Shown: positions 9,052 through 18,104 of the stretch, piece after piece | Position numbering within the stretch: the stretch's first letter is position 1 | Layout: every line of letters starts with the position of its first letter | Assembly (NCBI GenBank): GCA_965227145.1 | Contig: OZ245730.1 | Span: 868,001 to 932,000 of the forward strand | Length of the DNA: 64,000 bases | Source of the DNA: JACKAQ01 sp965227145 | Lineage (GTDB): Bacteria; Calditrichota; Calditrichia; RBG-13-44-9; J075 | Direction of reading: 5' to 3' | The notes under the pieces: model-generated | What the model was told of the DNA's origin: nothing | The model's input: only the letters and a program-made list of their open reading frames with translations | Database searches by the model: none | Translations under genes and position numbers: made by a program

Positions 9052-10044
9052 TTATTTTTTTCGGTTAAACAGGGTGTCCAGCCGGTTGAAAATTCGGGTC
9101 GAGTGGTCGTGGGCGTTTTCGATAAACCAGCGTCCGGTGTTCAAACCGCCGCAAACAACGCCGGCCAAAAACATCCCTGCGCGATTGCTCTCGAAGGTAT
9201 CTTCATTATAAACAGGCGTTTGTGACTCGTCATTTGAAATCGCGATTCCCAGATGTTTCAAAAATGAATAATCCGGGCGATAGCCGGTCATTGCCAGCAC
9301 ATAATCATTTTCGATGGTGATGATTCCTTCGGGCGTGCGGATATCGATGTCGGTTTCCCGGATATCGCAAATTTCCGAATTGAAATATGCTTTGATGGAA
9401 CCTTCGCTGATGCGGTTGTCGATATCCGGTCGCACCCAATATTTGACGGACGATTTCATCTCGCTTTCGCGGATAACCATCGTAACTTCAGCGCTGCGAC
9501 GGAAGGTTTCCAGCGCGACATCCACCGATGAATTTCCCGCGCCGACAACGGCTATCTTTTGAAATGCGTAAGGATGCGGCTCATCAAAATAATGTTTTAC
9601 TTTGGGCAGATGTTCGCCGGGCACGTTCATCAAATTGGGATGATCGTAAAATCCGGTGGCGACAATAACGGATCTTGCGAAATAAACGCCTTTGTCGGTT
9701 TTCACGCGATAATTCCCGAATTCGCCTTCCGCATCCGTTACGCGTTCGCGGATCGCGACATTCAGATCCCATTTTTCTTTGACGCGCCGGTAATATTCGA
9801 GCGCTTCGCGGCGGGTGGGTTTGTAGCCGTGGGAGATAAACGGCACTTCGCCGATTTCCAGCCGCTCCGATGTGGAAAAAAATGTCATGTTCGTCGGGAA
9901 ATGAAAAATCGAGTTGACCAGACAGCCTTTTTCAATCATCAAATAGTTGTATCCGCGCAGCGTTGCTTCAATCCCGCAGGAAAAACCGACCGGTCCGCCG
10001 CCAATAATGATCACGTCGTAAATGTGTTGTTCTGTTGCCATCAT
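9052..10044 (-). CDS. YpdA/Bdr-type NAD(P)H-dependent thiol-disulfide reductase
   Basis: A 330-residue single-chain FAD/NAD(P)H flavoprotein. It has an N-terminal dinucleotide motif IIIGGGPVGFSCGIEA, a second one AVVGAGNSSVDVALE near residue 165, and the YpdA-type Cys in the early segment IEKGCLVNSIFHFP. It lacks the CxxC of thioredoxin reductase. In Firmicutes this family reduces bacillithiol disulfide; Bacteroidota and related phyla have homologues. Here it suggests a low-molecular-weight thiol system, though no bacillithiol synthesis gene is in the window. The ATG at 10044 is doubled (Met-Met), so the start could be 10041. Confidence 0.85.
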   Translation of the reverse strand: MMATEQHIYDVIIIGGGPVGFSCGIEATLRGYNYLMIEKGCLVNSIFHFPTNMTFFSTSERLEIGEVPFISHGYKPTRREALEYYRRVKEKWDLNVAIRERVTDAEGEFGNYRVKTDKGVYFARSVIVATGFYDHPNLMNVPGEHLPKVKHYFDEPHPYAFQKIAVVGAGNSSVDVALETFRRSAEVTMVIRESEMKSSVKYWVRPDIDNRISEGSIKAYFNSEICDIRETDIDIRTPEGIITIENDYVLAMTGYRPDYSFLKHLGIAISNDESQTPVYNEDTFESNRAGMFLAGVVCGGLNTGRWFIENAHDHSTRIFNRLDTLFNRKK

Positions 10045-10104
10045 TCAAAAATATTCCGTTTTTGGTTCCCAATATAACAAATGGATGCCCCGAATAAAAG
10101 TGCT

Positions 10105-10150
10105 GCAAAAAACACAAAAAGCGCAGAAACAGGTCTGCGCTTTTTGTGTG
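10105..10150 (-). terminator. Rho-independent terminator after glutamate dehydrogenase
   Basis: A hairpin with 15-bp arms at 10112-10126 and 10135-10149 (arm core AAAAAGCGCAG / CTGCGCTTTTT). On the minus strand it is followed by a run of T at 10111-10106. It lies 26 bp past the stop of the glutamate dehydrogenase gene. Confidence 0.85.
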
Positions 10151-10175
10151 AAAAAATAGGTGTTTGAAAAACGGA

Positions 10176-11591
10176 TCAGGGAAAAATGCCCATTTCGCGG
10201 TAGGAAACGGCAACTTTTTCGATGGCGTTGATAAACGCGGCTGTCCGCAGCGAAACCGGTTCGTTTTGCCGGTTGCGGGTTTCGCGAATTTCGTGATACG
10301 CCGAAACCATCGATTCCTCCAGCCCGGAATTCACCAAATCCAGCTCGTCCGGGCCGTGGGCAATTTGATCGACGAGTGAGGTGGACAATTTTTTGCCGGT
10401 CAAATCTTCCAGCGCTTTCAGGATTTTGCGATTGCTGTCTTCTTCAAAACGTTTGCTCATTCGCCCGAACCGCACGTGCGAGAGGTTTTTGAGCCATTCA
10501 AAATAGGAAACGGTAACGCCGCCGGCGTTGAGATACATGTCCGGCAGGATACGCACATCGGCTTTCAGCAGATATTCTGCGGCTTCGGAAGTTACCGGAC
10601 CGTTCGCAGCTTCCGCGATAATTTTGGTTTTGAGCCGGGGCGCATTTTCCATCGTGATCTGGTTTTCCAGCGCTGCGGGAACCAGAATATCGCATTCGAT
10701 TTCCAGCGCTTCGATGTTGTTTTCGATGTTTTTGGCACCCGGAAAATCGAGGATATTTTTGGTTTCTTTGCGGTGATTGGCAACCGCCTCAACATCCAGC
10801 CCTTTCGGGTTGTAAATTGCGCCGTTGTATTCCGCGATAGCGATGATTATTGCGCCGGCTTCCTGCAAATATTTTGCGGCGTAATAACCCACGTTGCCAA
10901 GCCCTTGCACCACAACGGTTTTGCCTTCAATTCCGGGTGTCAGCCCAATTTCTTTCATGTCTTCTTTGATGCTGCAAAATTCCCGGATGCCGTAATAAAC
11001 GCCGCGTCCGGTGGCTTCGGTTCGTCCGCGAACGCCGCCCTGACCGACCGGTTTTGCGGTCACGCATGCGAGCGAATCCAGTTGTCCGCCGGTGAGCGCG
11101 GTGTAGGTATCGGCGATCCAGGCCATTTCCCGGGAACTGGTGCCGTAATCCGGTGCCGGAACATCGATGCCGGGTCCGATAAAATTCTTTTTCACCAATT
11201 CAAATGTATAGCGCCGGGTGAGCCGTTCCAGTTCGGCAACGGAATAGTTGTGCGCACTGATTTTGATACCGCCTTTTGCGCCGCCAAACGGCACGTCAAC
11301 GATTGCGCATTTGTATGTCATCAGTGCGGCGAGCGCCATCACTTCATCTTCGTTTACCGTCATCGCGTAGCGAATGCCGCCTTTGGTGGGCAATTTATGC
11401 TGGCTGTGTTCCGCCCGCCAGGCGTGAATCACTTCGATCGACCCGTCGTCGCGTTTTAACGGGAAGGTCATGTGATAAACGCTGTTGCAAATTTTGATTT
11501 GTTCCAGCAACCCTTTCGGATAATTGCAATAGCGGGATGCAATATCAAAATTCCTGTTAACCTGTTCAAAAAATTTGATGTGTTGGCTCAT
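10176..11591 (-). CDS. gdhA: Glutamate dehydrogenase (Glu/Leu/Phe/Val family)
   Basis: A 471-residue cytoplasmic enzyme for reversible oxidative deamination of glutamate. The N-terminal domain holds the glutamate-binding segment LPTKGGIRYA and the catalytic Lys in VPFGGAKGGI; PAPDYGTSSREMAW contains the catalytic Asp. The Rossmann domain begins at VVVQGLGNVGYYAA. The LAPDMYLNAGGV-type motif appears here as RILPDMYLNAGGVTVSY. It has its own terminator and a 145-bp leader, so it is probably transcribed separately from the frd genes upstream. It could assimilate the ammonium produced by NrfA. Coenzyme specificity cannot be read reliably by eye. Confidence 0.93.
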   Translation of the reverse strand: MSQHIKFFEQVNRNFDIASRYCNYPKGLLEQIKICNSVYHMTFPLKRDDGSIEVIHAWRAEHSQHKLPTKGGIRYAMTVNEDEVMALAALMTYKCAIVDVPFGGAKGGIKISAHNYSVAELERLTRRYTFELVKKNFIGPGIDVPAPDYGTSSREMAWIADTYTALTGGQLDSLACVTAKPVGQGGVRGRTEATGRGVYYGIREFCSIKEDMKEIGLTPGIEGKTVVVQGLGNVGYYAAKYLQEAGAIIIAIAEYNGAIYNPKGLDVEAVANHRKETKNILDFPGAKNIENNIEALEIECDILVPAALENQITMENAPRLKTKIIAEAANGPVTSEAAEYLLKADVRILPDMYLNAGGVTVSYFEWLKNLSHVRFGRMSKRFEEDSNRKILKALEDLTGKKLSTSLVDQIAHGPDELDLVNSGLEESMVSAYHEIRETRNRQNEPVSLRTAAFINAIEKVAVSYREMGIFP

Positions 11592-11677
11592 AAAGGGACC
11601 TCGGTTGATGAGTAAAAAAAAATAGAAATTGAAGACGAATAATAAAATAAATATAACAGTTTTATCAGGTTAGGCAA

Positions 11678-11709
11678 ATAAAAAAGGCTGTCCGGTTGGA
11701 ACAGCCTTT
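11678..11709 (-). terminator. Rho-independent terminator after the frd/sdh operon
   Basis: The arms AAAGGCTGT and ACAGCCTTT (11684-11692 and 11701-11709) form a hairpin that, read on the minus strand, ends in TTTTTTATTT. It lies about 28 bp beyond the stop of the iron-sulfur subunit gene. Confidence 0.85.
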
Positions 11710-11736
11710 GGGTTGTTTACGAATTTTTTGCTGAAT

Positions 11737-12495
11737 TTACAACGCGATGACAGCTTTCAGGTATTCCCGGCGCATGGTTGCGATGTTCTGGATGGAAATG
11801 CCTTTCGGGCAGACGGCTTCGCATTCGCCGTGGTTGGAGCAATTGCCGAAACCTTCTTCGTCCATTTGCATGACCATTCGGGCAGCGCGGCGGTTCCGTT
11901 CGGGATGTCCCTGCGGTAAATAGGTGTATTGCGCAATTTTCGCGCCCACAAACAGCGCGGCAGATGCGTTGGGGCAAGCCGCCACACATGCGCCACAGCC
12001 GATGCACTGGGCTGCGTCCATCGAGAGATCCGCCATTTCTTTGGCGATAGGAATTGCGTTGGCATCCGGTGCGTTGCCGGTATTCATCGAAACATAGCCG
12101 CCGGCGGCTATGATGCGGTCAAATGAAGTCCGGTCCACCGTCAAATCTTTCAGCACCGGAAATGCTTTGGCGCGAAACGGTTCGATGGTTACGGTATCGC
12201 CGTTTTTGAAATGGCGCATGTGAAGCTGGCAGGTTGCGGTTTCCCGTTCGGGACCGTGGGCAATGCCGTTGATCACCAGGCTGCACATGCCGCAAATGCC
12301 TTCGCGGCAATCGTTATCAAATTCGATGGGATCTTTGCCTTCGTGAATCAACTGTTCGTTCAAAACGTCCAGCATTTCCAGAAAGGACATGTGGGGCGAT
12401 ATATTGTCGAGTTGATAGGGCACCATTTGTCCTTCCTCATGTCCGGAAGGCTGGCGCCAGATTAGCAATTTTAAGGATAATTTTTCGTCGCTCAT
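11737..12495 (-). CDS. frdB: Succinate dehydrogenase/fumarate reductase iron-sulfur subunit
   Basis: A 252-residue subunit that carries electrons between the flavin and the membrane haems. The N-terminal [2Fe-2S] ligands are in CREGICGMCSLV (about residues 63-74). The C-terminal ferredoxin-like domain has CIGCGACVAACPN and CSNHGECEAVCPKGI for the [4Fe-4S] and [3Fe-4S] clusters. It is the last gene of the operon, 49 bp after the flavoprotein gene and followed by a hairpin terminator. The subunit order (cytochrome b, flavoprotein, iron-sulfur) and sizes match the Bacteroidota/epsilon type. Direction of catalysis (SDH or FRD) cannot be told from sequence. Confidence 0.93.
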   Translation of the reverse strand: MSDEKLSLKLLIWRQPSGHEEGQMVPYQLDNISPHMSFLEMLDVLNEQLIHEGKDPIEFDNDCREGICGMCSLVINGIAHGPERETATCQLHMRHFKNGDTVTIEPFRAKAFPVLKDLTVDRTSFDRIIAAGGYVSMNTGNAPDANAIPIAKEMADLSMDAAQCIGCGACVAACPNASAALFVGAKIAQYTYLPQGHPERNRRAARMVMQMDEEGFGNCSNHGECEAVCPKGISIQNIATMRREYLKAVIAL

Positions 12496-12544
12496 TTAAA
12501 TTGCCCTTTGTCGATATTGAGTTAAATCGTTCATTTTATTCAGT

Positions 12545-14476
12545 TTATTTGTAGCTGCGCTGGGTCAGCTTCACATTCTCGAACGTCAGCGATTCTTCGT
12601 GACGAACCGGTTTTTCGTCATCACCTTTGTATTCCCATGCGGCAACGTGAGTGAATTTTTCATCATCGCGCCGTGCTTCGCCTTCCGGTGTCTGAAATTC
12701 TTCGCGGAAGTGACCGCCGCAGGATTCTTCGCGGGTGAGTGCGTCACGCGCCATCAGCTCGCCAAGTTCCAGAAAATCGGCAACGCGCATGGCAAATTCC
12801 AGATTTTTGTTGAGATGTTTGGCATCGCCGGGAATGTTCACGTTGTTCCAGAAATCTTTGCGCAATTCCGGAATGCGTTCCAGCGCCTCGTTCAACCCTT
12901 TGGCATCGCGGGACATGCCAACTTTATCCCACATAATCATGCCCAGTTCGCGATGAATTTGGGTAACGGTTTTCTTGCCTTTAACGCCCAGCAAATGTTT
13001 GGTGCGTTCCTGTACAAAATTTTCGGCTTCTGCGAACGCTTTTTCTTCCGTGCCGACTTTCGGCAGATCGGTTGTCGCCAGATAATCGCCGATGGTGTAG
13101 GGAATCACAAAATAGCCATCTGCCAAACCTTGCATCAATGCGCTGGCGCCCAAACGGTTTGCGCCGTGATCGGAAAAGTTCGCTTCGCCGAGAACATACA
13201 ATCCGGGAATATTGCTCATCAAATTGTAATCGACCCACAATCCGCCCATGGTGTAGTGAACGGCGGGATAAATGCGCATCGGCAATTTGTACGGATCTTC
13301 GCCGGTGATGCGTTCATACATTTGGAACAAATTGCCGTAGCGGTCGCGAATGGTATCTTCGCCGAGGCGTTTGATGGAATCTGCAAAATCGAGATACACC
13401 GCCAGTTTGGTTTCGCCAACGCCATTGCCGTCGTCGCAAGCATATTTTGCGTTTCGCGATGCTACGTCGCGCGGCACTAAGTTACCGAATGACGGGTATT
13501 TACGTTCGAGATAATAATCGCGTTCCGATTCGGGAATCTGGCTCGGCGGACGATTGTCGCCAACTTTTTTGGGCACCCAGACACGTCCGTCGTTCCGTAA
13601 ACTTTCGCTCATCAGCGTTAGTTTGGACTGATAATCGCCGGAAACCGGGATGCAGGTCGGGTGAATCTGGGTGAAACAGGGGTTCCCGAAAAACGCGCCT
13701 TTTTTATAGCACCGCCATGCTGCGGTTGCGTTTGAATTTTTTGCGTTGGTGGACAGATAATACACATTGCCATAGCCGCCGGTGCAGAGCACAACCGCAT
13801 CGCCAACATAGCGTTCGACCGCTCCGGTAACCAGATCGCGGGTAACGATGCCGCGCGCTTTTCCGTCGATAACCACGAGATCGAGCATTTCGCGGCGGGA
13901 GTAGAGTTGCACGTTACCGAGATCAACCTGACGCATCAGTGAGCCGTATGCGCCCAGCAGCAATTGCTGACCGGTTTGTCCGCGGGCGTAAAATGTGCGG
14001 GAAACCTGCACACCACCGAACGAACGGTTGGAGAGCAATCCGCCGTAATCGCGGGCAAACGGCACACCCTGAGCAGCACATTGATCGATAATATTAGCGC
14101 TCAACTCCGCCAAACGATACACATTGCCTTCCCGTGCCCGGAAGTCGCCACCTTTTACGGTGTCGTAAAAGAGCCGGAAAACGCTGTCATTATCATTCTG
14201 ATAGTTTTTTGCTGCGTTAATGCCGCCCTGAGCCGCGATGCTGTGCGCCCGGCGCGGTGAATCCTGAATACAAAAGGTTTGCACATTATAACCCAATTCC
14301 GCCAACGATGCGGAAGCGGAAGCACCGGCTAGACCGGTTCCCACAACAATAATATTAAATTTACGTTTGTTGTTCGGGCTAACGACTTTGATGTTGTTTT
14401 TGTGGATTTCCCATTTCCGTTCTATTGGCCCGGATGGGATTTTACTATCCAATATTGTTTTTTCTGTTGTTGCCAT
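12545..14476 (-). CDS. frdA: Succinate dehydrogenase/fumarate reductase flavoprotein subunit
   Basis: A 643-residue catalytic subunit with covalently bound FAD. The Rossmann motif is IVVGTGLAGASASASLAELG (about residues 44-63), and the flavin-binding segment is HSIAAQGGINAAKNY, whose His is the usual covalent FAD attachment. The dicarboxylate-binding motif QIHPTCIPVSG and the late FSDHGANRLGASALMQGLADG are also present. It lies 19 bp after the cytochrome b gene. The N-terminus is longer than in E. coli FrdA and the overall length suits the Bacteroidota-like enzymes of about 640-670 residues. Confidence 0.94.
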   Translation of the reverse strand: MATTEKTILDSKIPSGPIERKWEIHKNNIKVVSPNNKRKFNIIVVGTGLAGASASASLAELGYNVQTFCIQDSPRRAHSIAAQGGINAAKNYQNDNDSVFRLFYDTVKGGDFRAREGNVYRLAELSANIIDQCAAQGVPFARDYGGLLSNRSFGGVQVSRTFYARGQTGQQLLLGAYGSLMRQVDLGNVQLYSRREMLDLVVIDGKARGIVTRDLVTGAVERYVGDAVVLCTGGYGNVYYLSTNAKNSNATAAWRCYKKGAFFGNPCFTQIHPTCIPVSGDYQSKLTLMSESLRNDGRVWVPKKVGDNRPPSQIPESERDYYLERKYPSFGNLVPRDVASRNAKYACDDGNGVGETKLAVYLDFADSIKRLGEDTIRDRYGNLFQMYERITGEDPYKLPMRIYPAVHYTMGGLWVDYNLMSNIPGLYVLGEANFSDHGANRLGASALMQGLADGYFVIPYTIGDYLATTDLPKVGTEEKAFAEAENFVQERTKHLLGVKGKKTVTQIHRELGMIMWDKVGMSRDAKGLNEALERIPELRKDFWNNVNIPGDAKHLNKNLEFAMRVADFLELGELMARDALTREESCGGHFREEFQTPEGEARRDDEKFTHVAAWEYKGDDEKPVRHEESLTFENVKLTQRSYK

Positions 14477-14495
14477 TGATGGAATCCTCCGAAGA

Positions 14496-15191
14496 TTAAC
14501 CGGCTAAATATTGACCGAAAAATACAGCTATCGGCACTACCATAAACCCAAATCCTACAACTGCAGCAATTACTAAGCCTAAAAAATACAGTGTATTAGA
14601 GTATTTAGGCTTGTTCGTGCCCAGCGACTGAAACGCACTCCAAAATCCGTGACGAACGTGCCCGAGCAATAACAGCATCACTGCGATATAGCCAATGGCA
14701 TACACCGGACTTTGAAATTTTTCATCGACCAGCCGGTACATATCCCGCATTACAACGCCATCAACGGTGGTTTCGTAATGTGTGCCGTACTTAAACGAGA
14801 TGAGGTGGATTGCCGTGAAAACCAACAAAATTATCCCGGTAACAGCCATCGACCGGGAAAAAACAGTCTGTTTGCTGGCACCGCCGGTGCTGTTTAATTT
14901 GTGATAGCGGGATGGCCGCGCCTGTCTGCTGATAGCCGTAACGCTGATACCACTAAATGCGTGTGCCAAAAATGCAACCAGCAAAACCAGTTCAACTAAA
15001 TATAACAGTGGCCCCAAACTTGTTAATTTATACGTATAAAGATTGTAGGCATCAGGACCACCGAAAACGAATGAAAGATTCCCCAGCATGTGCATGATAA
15101 CGAAAAATACCAGAAATAATCCGGTAATTGCCATTACGATTTTTTTTACAATAGTCGTTGCCAGGGACACTTTAAATGCTTGTGCTGCCAT
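14496..15191 (-). CDS. frdC: Succinate dehydrogenase/fumarate reductase cytochrome b subunit
   Basis: A 231-residue integral membrane protein with five predicted helices and histidines placed to bind haem b (for example VIMHMLGNLSF, FTAIHLISF, LLLGHVRHGFWSAF). It anchors the complex and links it to menaquinone. It is the first gene of the operon, so the promoter should lie in the 15192-15596 region. Single-polypeptide dihaem anchors of this kind accompany the Bacteroidota-type flavoprotein. Confidence 0.9.
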   Translation of the reverse strand: MAAQAFKVSLATTIVKKIVMAITGLFLVFFVIMHMLGNLSFVFGGPDAYNLYTYKLTSLGPLLYLVELVLLVAFLAHAFSGISVTAISRQARPSRYHKLNSTGGASKQTVFSRSMAVTGIILLVFTAIHLISFKYGTHYETTVDGVVMRDMYRLVDEKFQSPVYAIGYIAVMLLLLGHVRHGFWSAFQSLGTNKPKYSNTLYFLGLVIAAVVGFGFMVVPIAVFFGQYLAG

Positions 15192-15596
15192 GACTTCCTT
15201 ACTGTAGTTTAGGTTTATTTTTTATACAACCAAAATGGCTGTAATAATGAATTGTCAAACCCATGGGTTCATGAAAAATTAAGTGAAAAAAAGTTCGCGG
15301 CAAAGGTAAGGGGAAAATAGACATCTCTTCAATCAGATATTCGGTAAATGAAAATAAAACAACCCAAATTCGGCATATTTGAAGTTGTTTAAATCACAAT
15401 GAATAAACCACCTTTATCAATTAAAATCAAGTTCTTTGCAAAAAAGGGAATTATTTTTCTGAAGCTTCATCGGCGAAATTTGCCGGGTGAAAATATGCGT
15501 TAATCGATGCGAAGCAATATTTGCAATATCATTACAAATGCTTAAATTAACAGCCCGGTTACATAAAATATTTCAATGGATAAACTGAAAAAATGC
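15192..15596. other. Divergent intergenic region between frd and secG
   Basis: About 400 bp of A+T-rich sequence without a gene. It must contain the frd promoter on the minus strand. I see no clear operator or riboswitch. The secG promoter candidate is listed separately. Confidence 0.5.
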
Positions 15597-15625
15597 TTGA
15601 AAAGATCAGTTGCATCATCTATATT
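15597..15625 (+). promoter_or_regulatory. Candidate secG promoter
   Basis: TTGAAA at 15597-15602, a 17-nt spacer, then TATATT at 15620-15625, a good sigma-70-like pair. The -10 region continues as TATATTTG, which also fits the Bacteroidota consensus TAnnTTTG. The start codon of secG is 36 nt beyond the -10. This is a sequence match only. Confidence 0.55.
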
Positions 15626-15660
15626 TGCTCGCTATAAAATTCTTAATGGAGAAGAAATCA

Positions 15661-16053
15661 ATGTTATACGGATTTTTAGTTTCTTTATTTGTGCTTTGCA
15701 GTATTTTAATGATTGTCGTCATCCTGATGCAAGCCAGCAAAGGTGGCGGTTTGGCAGGTTCATTTGGCGGAATGGGCAGTTCCGGCGGAATTTTGGGTGC
15801 CAGAGGCGCATCATCTTTTCTGCAGAAAACCACCGTCGGGCTTGCTGTTACGTATGCGCTACTCTGTTTGGTGATCAGCATTATGAGCACCCAGACAGAA
15901 TCCATCAACAGTAAAACGCAGCAAAAACTGTTGGATCAGCAGCAAACTACGTCGCCGTTAACCGCGCCGCCGGCTGTTGACTCACCCGTGCAGGAGCAAC
16001 CTGCTCAAACGCCGGCTGACGATAGCCAAAACGACAATAATTCCGACAATTAA
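15661..16053 (+). CDS. secG: Preprotein translocase subunit SecG
   Basis: A 130-residue protein with two membrane helices (about residues 2-22 and 56-75) separated by the Gly-rich loop KGGGLAGSFGGMGSSGG that is diagnostic of SecG. The C-terminus is a long, hydrophilic Gln/Pro/Asp-rich tail (about 55 residues) that most SecG proteins lack in this length. It supports SecYEG-dependent export. I use the ATG at 15661, preceded by GAGAAG at a proper distance; an ORF start 17 codons earlier would lie on the promoter spacer. The tRNA-Leu gene begins 7 bp after its stop. Confidence 0.93.
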   Translation: MLYGFLVSLFVLCSILMIVVILMQASKGGGLAGSFGGMGSSGGILGARGASSFLQKTTVGLAVTYALLCLVISIMSTQTESINSKTQQKLLDQQQTTSPLTAPPAVDSPVQEQPAQTPADDSQNDNNSDN

Positions 16054-16060
16054 TCCCCCT

Positions 16061-16147
16061 GCTGGAGTGGTGGAATTGGCAGACACGCTATCTTGAGGGG
16101 GTAGTGCTCGTAAGGGCGTGCGGGTTCGAGTCCCGCCTCCAGCACCA
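16061..16147 (+). tRNA. tRNA-Leu (anticodon GAG)
   Basis: A class II tRNA. The acceptor stem pairs GCTGGAG (16061-16067) with CTCCAGC (16137-16143), followed by an encoded A-CCA (16144-16147). The anticodon loop TTGAGGG sits between CTATC and GGTAG, giving anticodon GAG. The long variable arm and the T-loop GGTTCGAGTCC are intact. It follows secG closely and is probably co-transcribed up to the terminator at 16195-16230. Confidence 0.96.
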
Positions 16148-16194
16148 TCGACATCGACAGCCACACGATTGTTCACCAGATTGATTGTTTTCTG

Positions 16195-16230
16195 AAAGCC
16201 GAAAAAATGAAAATGCTTTTCGGCTTTTTT
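16195..16230 (+). terminator. Rho-independent terminator after secG/tRNA-Leu
   Basis: Arms AAAGCCGAAAA (16195-16205) and TTTTCGGCTTT (16217-16227) with an 11-nt loop, followed by a T-run. It lies 48 bp past the tRNA. Confidence 0.9.
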
Positions 16231-16535
16231 ATTTGCTGTAATCCTTCCGAAGCTAATTTATGCCCGGCATTTCAACGCGATACATCAACTGCAATCGAAT
16301 CGCACTAAAGCTGATTTGCATCCCTGAAAAAATTTCAACAACTGAAATGCAGTGATTCCCTCTTAAAAAACGTTATAAAATAATGTTTTCTTTGCAATCT
16401 GTTCCCCTCTCTGTAACCCGGATCGGATAAACATATCTAAACAAATATATACATCGCTTTATTTATGTTTTTTTGTTATACTTTATTCGTTGGGGTGGAT
16501 CATTTAACATAATCCGGCAATTGAGGAGAAAAGAG
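16231..16535. other. Leader region of the SQR-like gene
   Basis: About 300 bp without a gene. TATACT at 16477-16482 could be a -10 box for the following gene, but I do not see a matching -35 box at a normal distance. Confidence 0.4.
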
Positions 16536-17993
16536 ATGGCGCGACTTTTAATTCTTGGTGGGGGCATATCGGGGCAGACGGCTGCACTTCATGCCAAAGC
16601 ACAACTGGGCAGCAAACACGAAGTTGCTGTAATTACACCCAATAGCCAATGGAACTGGATTCCGTCCAATATTTGGGTTGGGGTTGGATTGATGAAACCT
16701 GCCCAGGTTACCTTTCCGTTGGGGCCGGTTTACAAGAAAACAGGCATCACTTATTATCAGGCGAAAGCGATCAGCATTCACCCGGAAGGTGGCGCTGCCA
16801 ATGCCAAACCGCATGTGATGGTTGAATATACAGCTCCCGAAAAACAGGGGCAGCTGGAAGCGGTGACCTATGATTATTTGATCAACGCGACCGGACCAAA
16901 GCTGAAATTTGAAGCCACCGAAGGTCTGGGACCACACCGGAACAGCTTGTCCGTTTGCACATACGATCACGCTGCGCAAACCGCCAAAATGCTCGATGAA
17001 TTAACCGAACAAATGAAACGCGGTGAGAAAAAGACTTTGGTGATCGGCACCGGACACGGTAATTGCACCTGCCAGGGCGCAGCGTTCGAATATTTATTTA
17101 ACGTAGAATACGAACTGCAGCGCCGCAAAGTGCGGGACAAAGCCAAAATCATCTGGATTTCCAACGAACAGGAGCTGGGCGATTTTGGAATTGGCGGTAT
17201 GCACGTAAAGCGCGGCGGCTATGTCACGCATTCGAGGGTATTTACGGAGTCTTTATATACGGAGCGCGGCATAGAGTGGATCACCCGTGCGCATGTGAAA
17301 GAAGTTGGCAAAAAAGAATTGTCATACGAAAATCTCGATGGCGAGGAAAAAACCGTCGGATTCGATTTTGCCATGCTGCTGCCCCCGTTTTCCGGTGTGG
17401 GGATGAAAGCGTTCGACAAAAATGAAGCGGACATCACCAACAAGCTTTTCGCGCCGAACGGTTTTATGATTGTTGATGCGGATTACCAATCGAAACCGTA
17501 CGAAGAATGGTCGCCGGCGGATTGGCCGAAAACCTACCAGCATCCCCAATACAAAAATATTTTTGCCGTGGGCATTGCTTTTGCACCGCCGCACGCCATT
17601 TCCAAACCGATGAAAAGCCCCAACGGAACGCCGATTTTCCCGACGCCGCCGCGAACCGGCATGCCATCCGGCGTTATGGCGCGACAGGTCGCGTTGAACA
17701 TTGTGGATATGATGAAAGGAAAAGCAGATCGCCCCAAACGCGAGGCATCGTTGGCGAATATGGGTGCGGCTTGCATCGCTTCTGCGGGTGCAAATTTCTT
17801 CAGCGGAACTGCGGTTTCGATGACGATGTATCCGATTATCCCCGATTTCAACCGTTTTCCCGGCACGGGACGGGATTTGAATTACACCACCGGCGAAATT
17901 GGGCTTGCGGGGCACTGGATCAAATATTTGCTTCACCACGCGTTTATTTACAAAGCCAAAGCCAATCCGATGTGGCGGATTGTGCCGGAATAA
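16536..17993 (+). CDS. Sulfide:quinone oxidoreductase-family flavoprotein
   Basis: A 485-residue FAD-binding protein of the SQR/flavocytochrome c sulfide dehydrogenase family. The N-terminal dinucleotide motif is LLILGGGISGQTAALHA. Cys141 (in SVCTYDHA), Cys177/Cys179 (in GNCTCQGAAF) and Cys413 (in AACIASAG) fall where SQRs keep redox-active cysteines. The C-terminus is aromatic and basic, as expected for a monotopic membrane-binding tail. It would oxidise sulfide to sulfane sulfur and reduce quinone at the cytoplasmic membrane. I chose the ATG at 16536, with GAGGAGAA 5 nt upstream. A 59-residue gene follows with a strong ribosome-binding site. The substrate is inferred; other SQR-like enzymes exist. 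Confidence 0.82.
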   Translation: MARLLILGGGISGQTAALHAKAQLGSKHEVAVITPNSQWNWIPSNIWVGVGLMKPAQVTFPLGPVYKKTGITYYQAKAISIHPEGGAANAKPHVMVEYTAPEKQGQLEAVTYDYLINATGPKLKFEATEGLGPHRNSLSVCTYDHAAQTAKMLDELTEQMKRGEKKTLVIGTGHGNCTCQGAAFEYLFNVEYELQRRKVRDKAKIIWISNEQELGDFGIGGMHVKRGGYVTHSRVFTESLYTERGIEWITRAHVKEVGKKELSYENLDGEEKTVGFDFAMLLPPFSGVGMKAFDKNEADITNKLFAPNGFMIVDADYQSKPYEEWSPADWPKTYQHPQYKNIFAVGIAFAPPHAISKPMKSPNGTPIFPTPPRTGMPSGVMARQVALNIVDMMKGKADRPKREASLANMGAACIASAGANFFSGTAVSMTMYPIIPDFNRFPGTGRDLNYTTGEIGLAGHWIKYLLHHAFIYKAKANPMWRIVPE

Positions 17994-18028
17994 CGGAAAC
18001 CAAAAAACCGGTTTCCGGCCCCGACCGC

Positions 18029-18052
18029 GTAGAGGCGCTTCACGAAGCGCCT
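18029..18052. repeat. Palindrome between the SQR-like gene and its small partner
   Basis: GTAGAGGCGCTTCACGAAGC continues to GCCT: arms AGGCGCTTC and GAAGCGCCT around AC. The layout GTAGAG-arm-AY-arm matches the repeats around ppc, with compensating changes in both arms. It would form a hairpin in the shared transcript. Confidence 0.85.
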
Positions 18053-18104
18053 AAAAAACAAAAACATCGAACAATGTTGAAATCGAAATAGAGGAGATAC
18101 ACAA

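Noticed and set aside
16061..16147. tRNA-Leu as an integration site for a mobile island
   Set aside because: I found no repeat of the tRNA 3' end elsewhere in the window and no integrase nearby.
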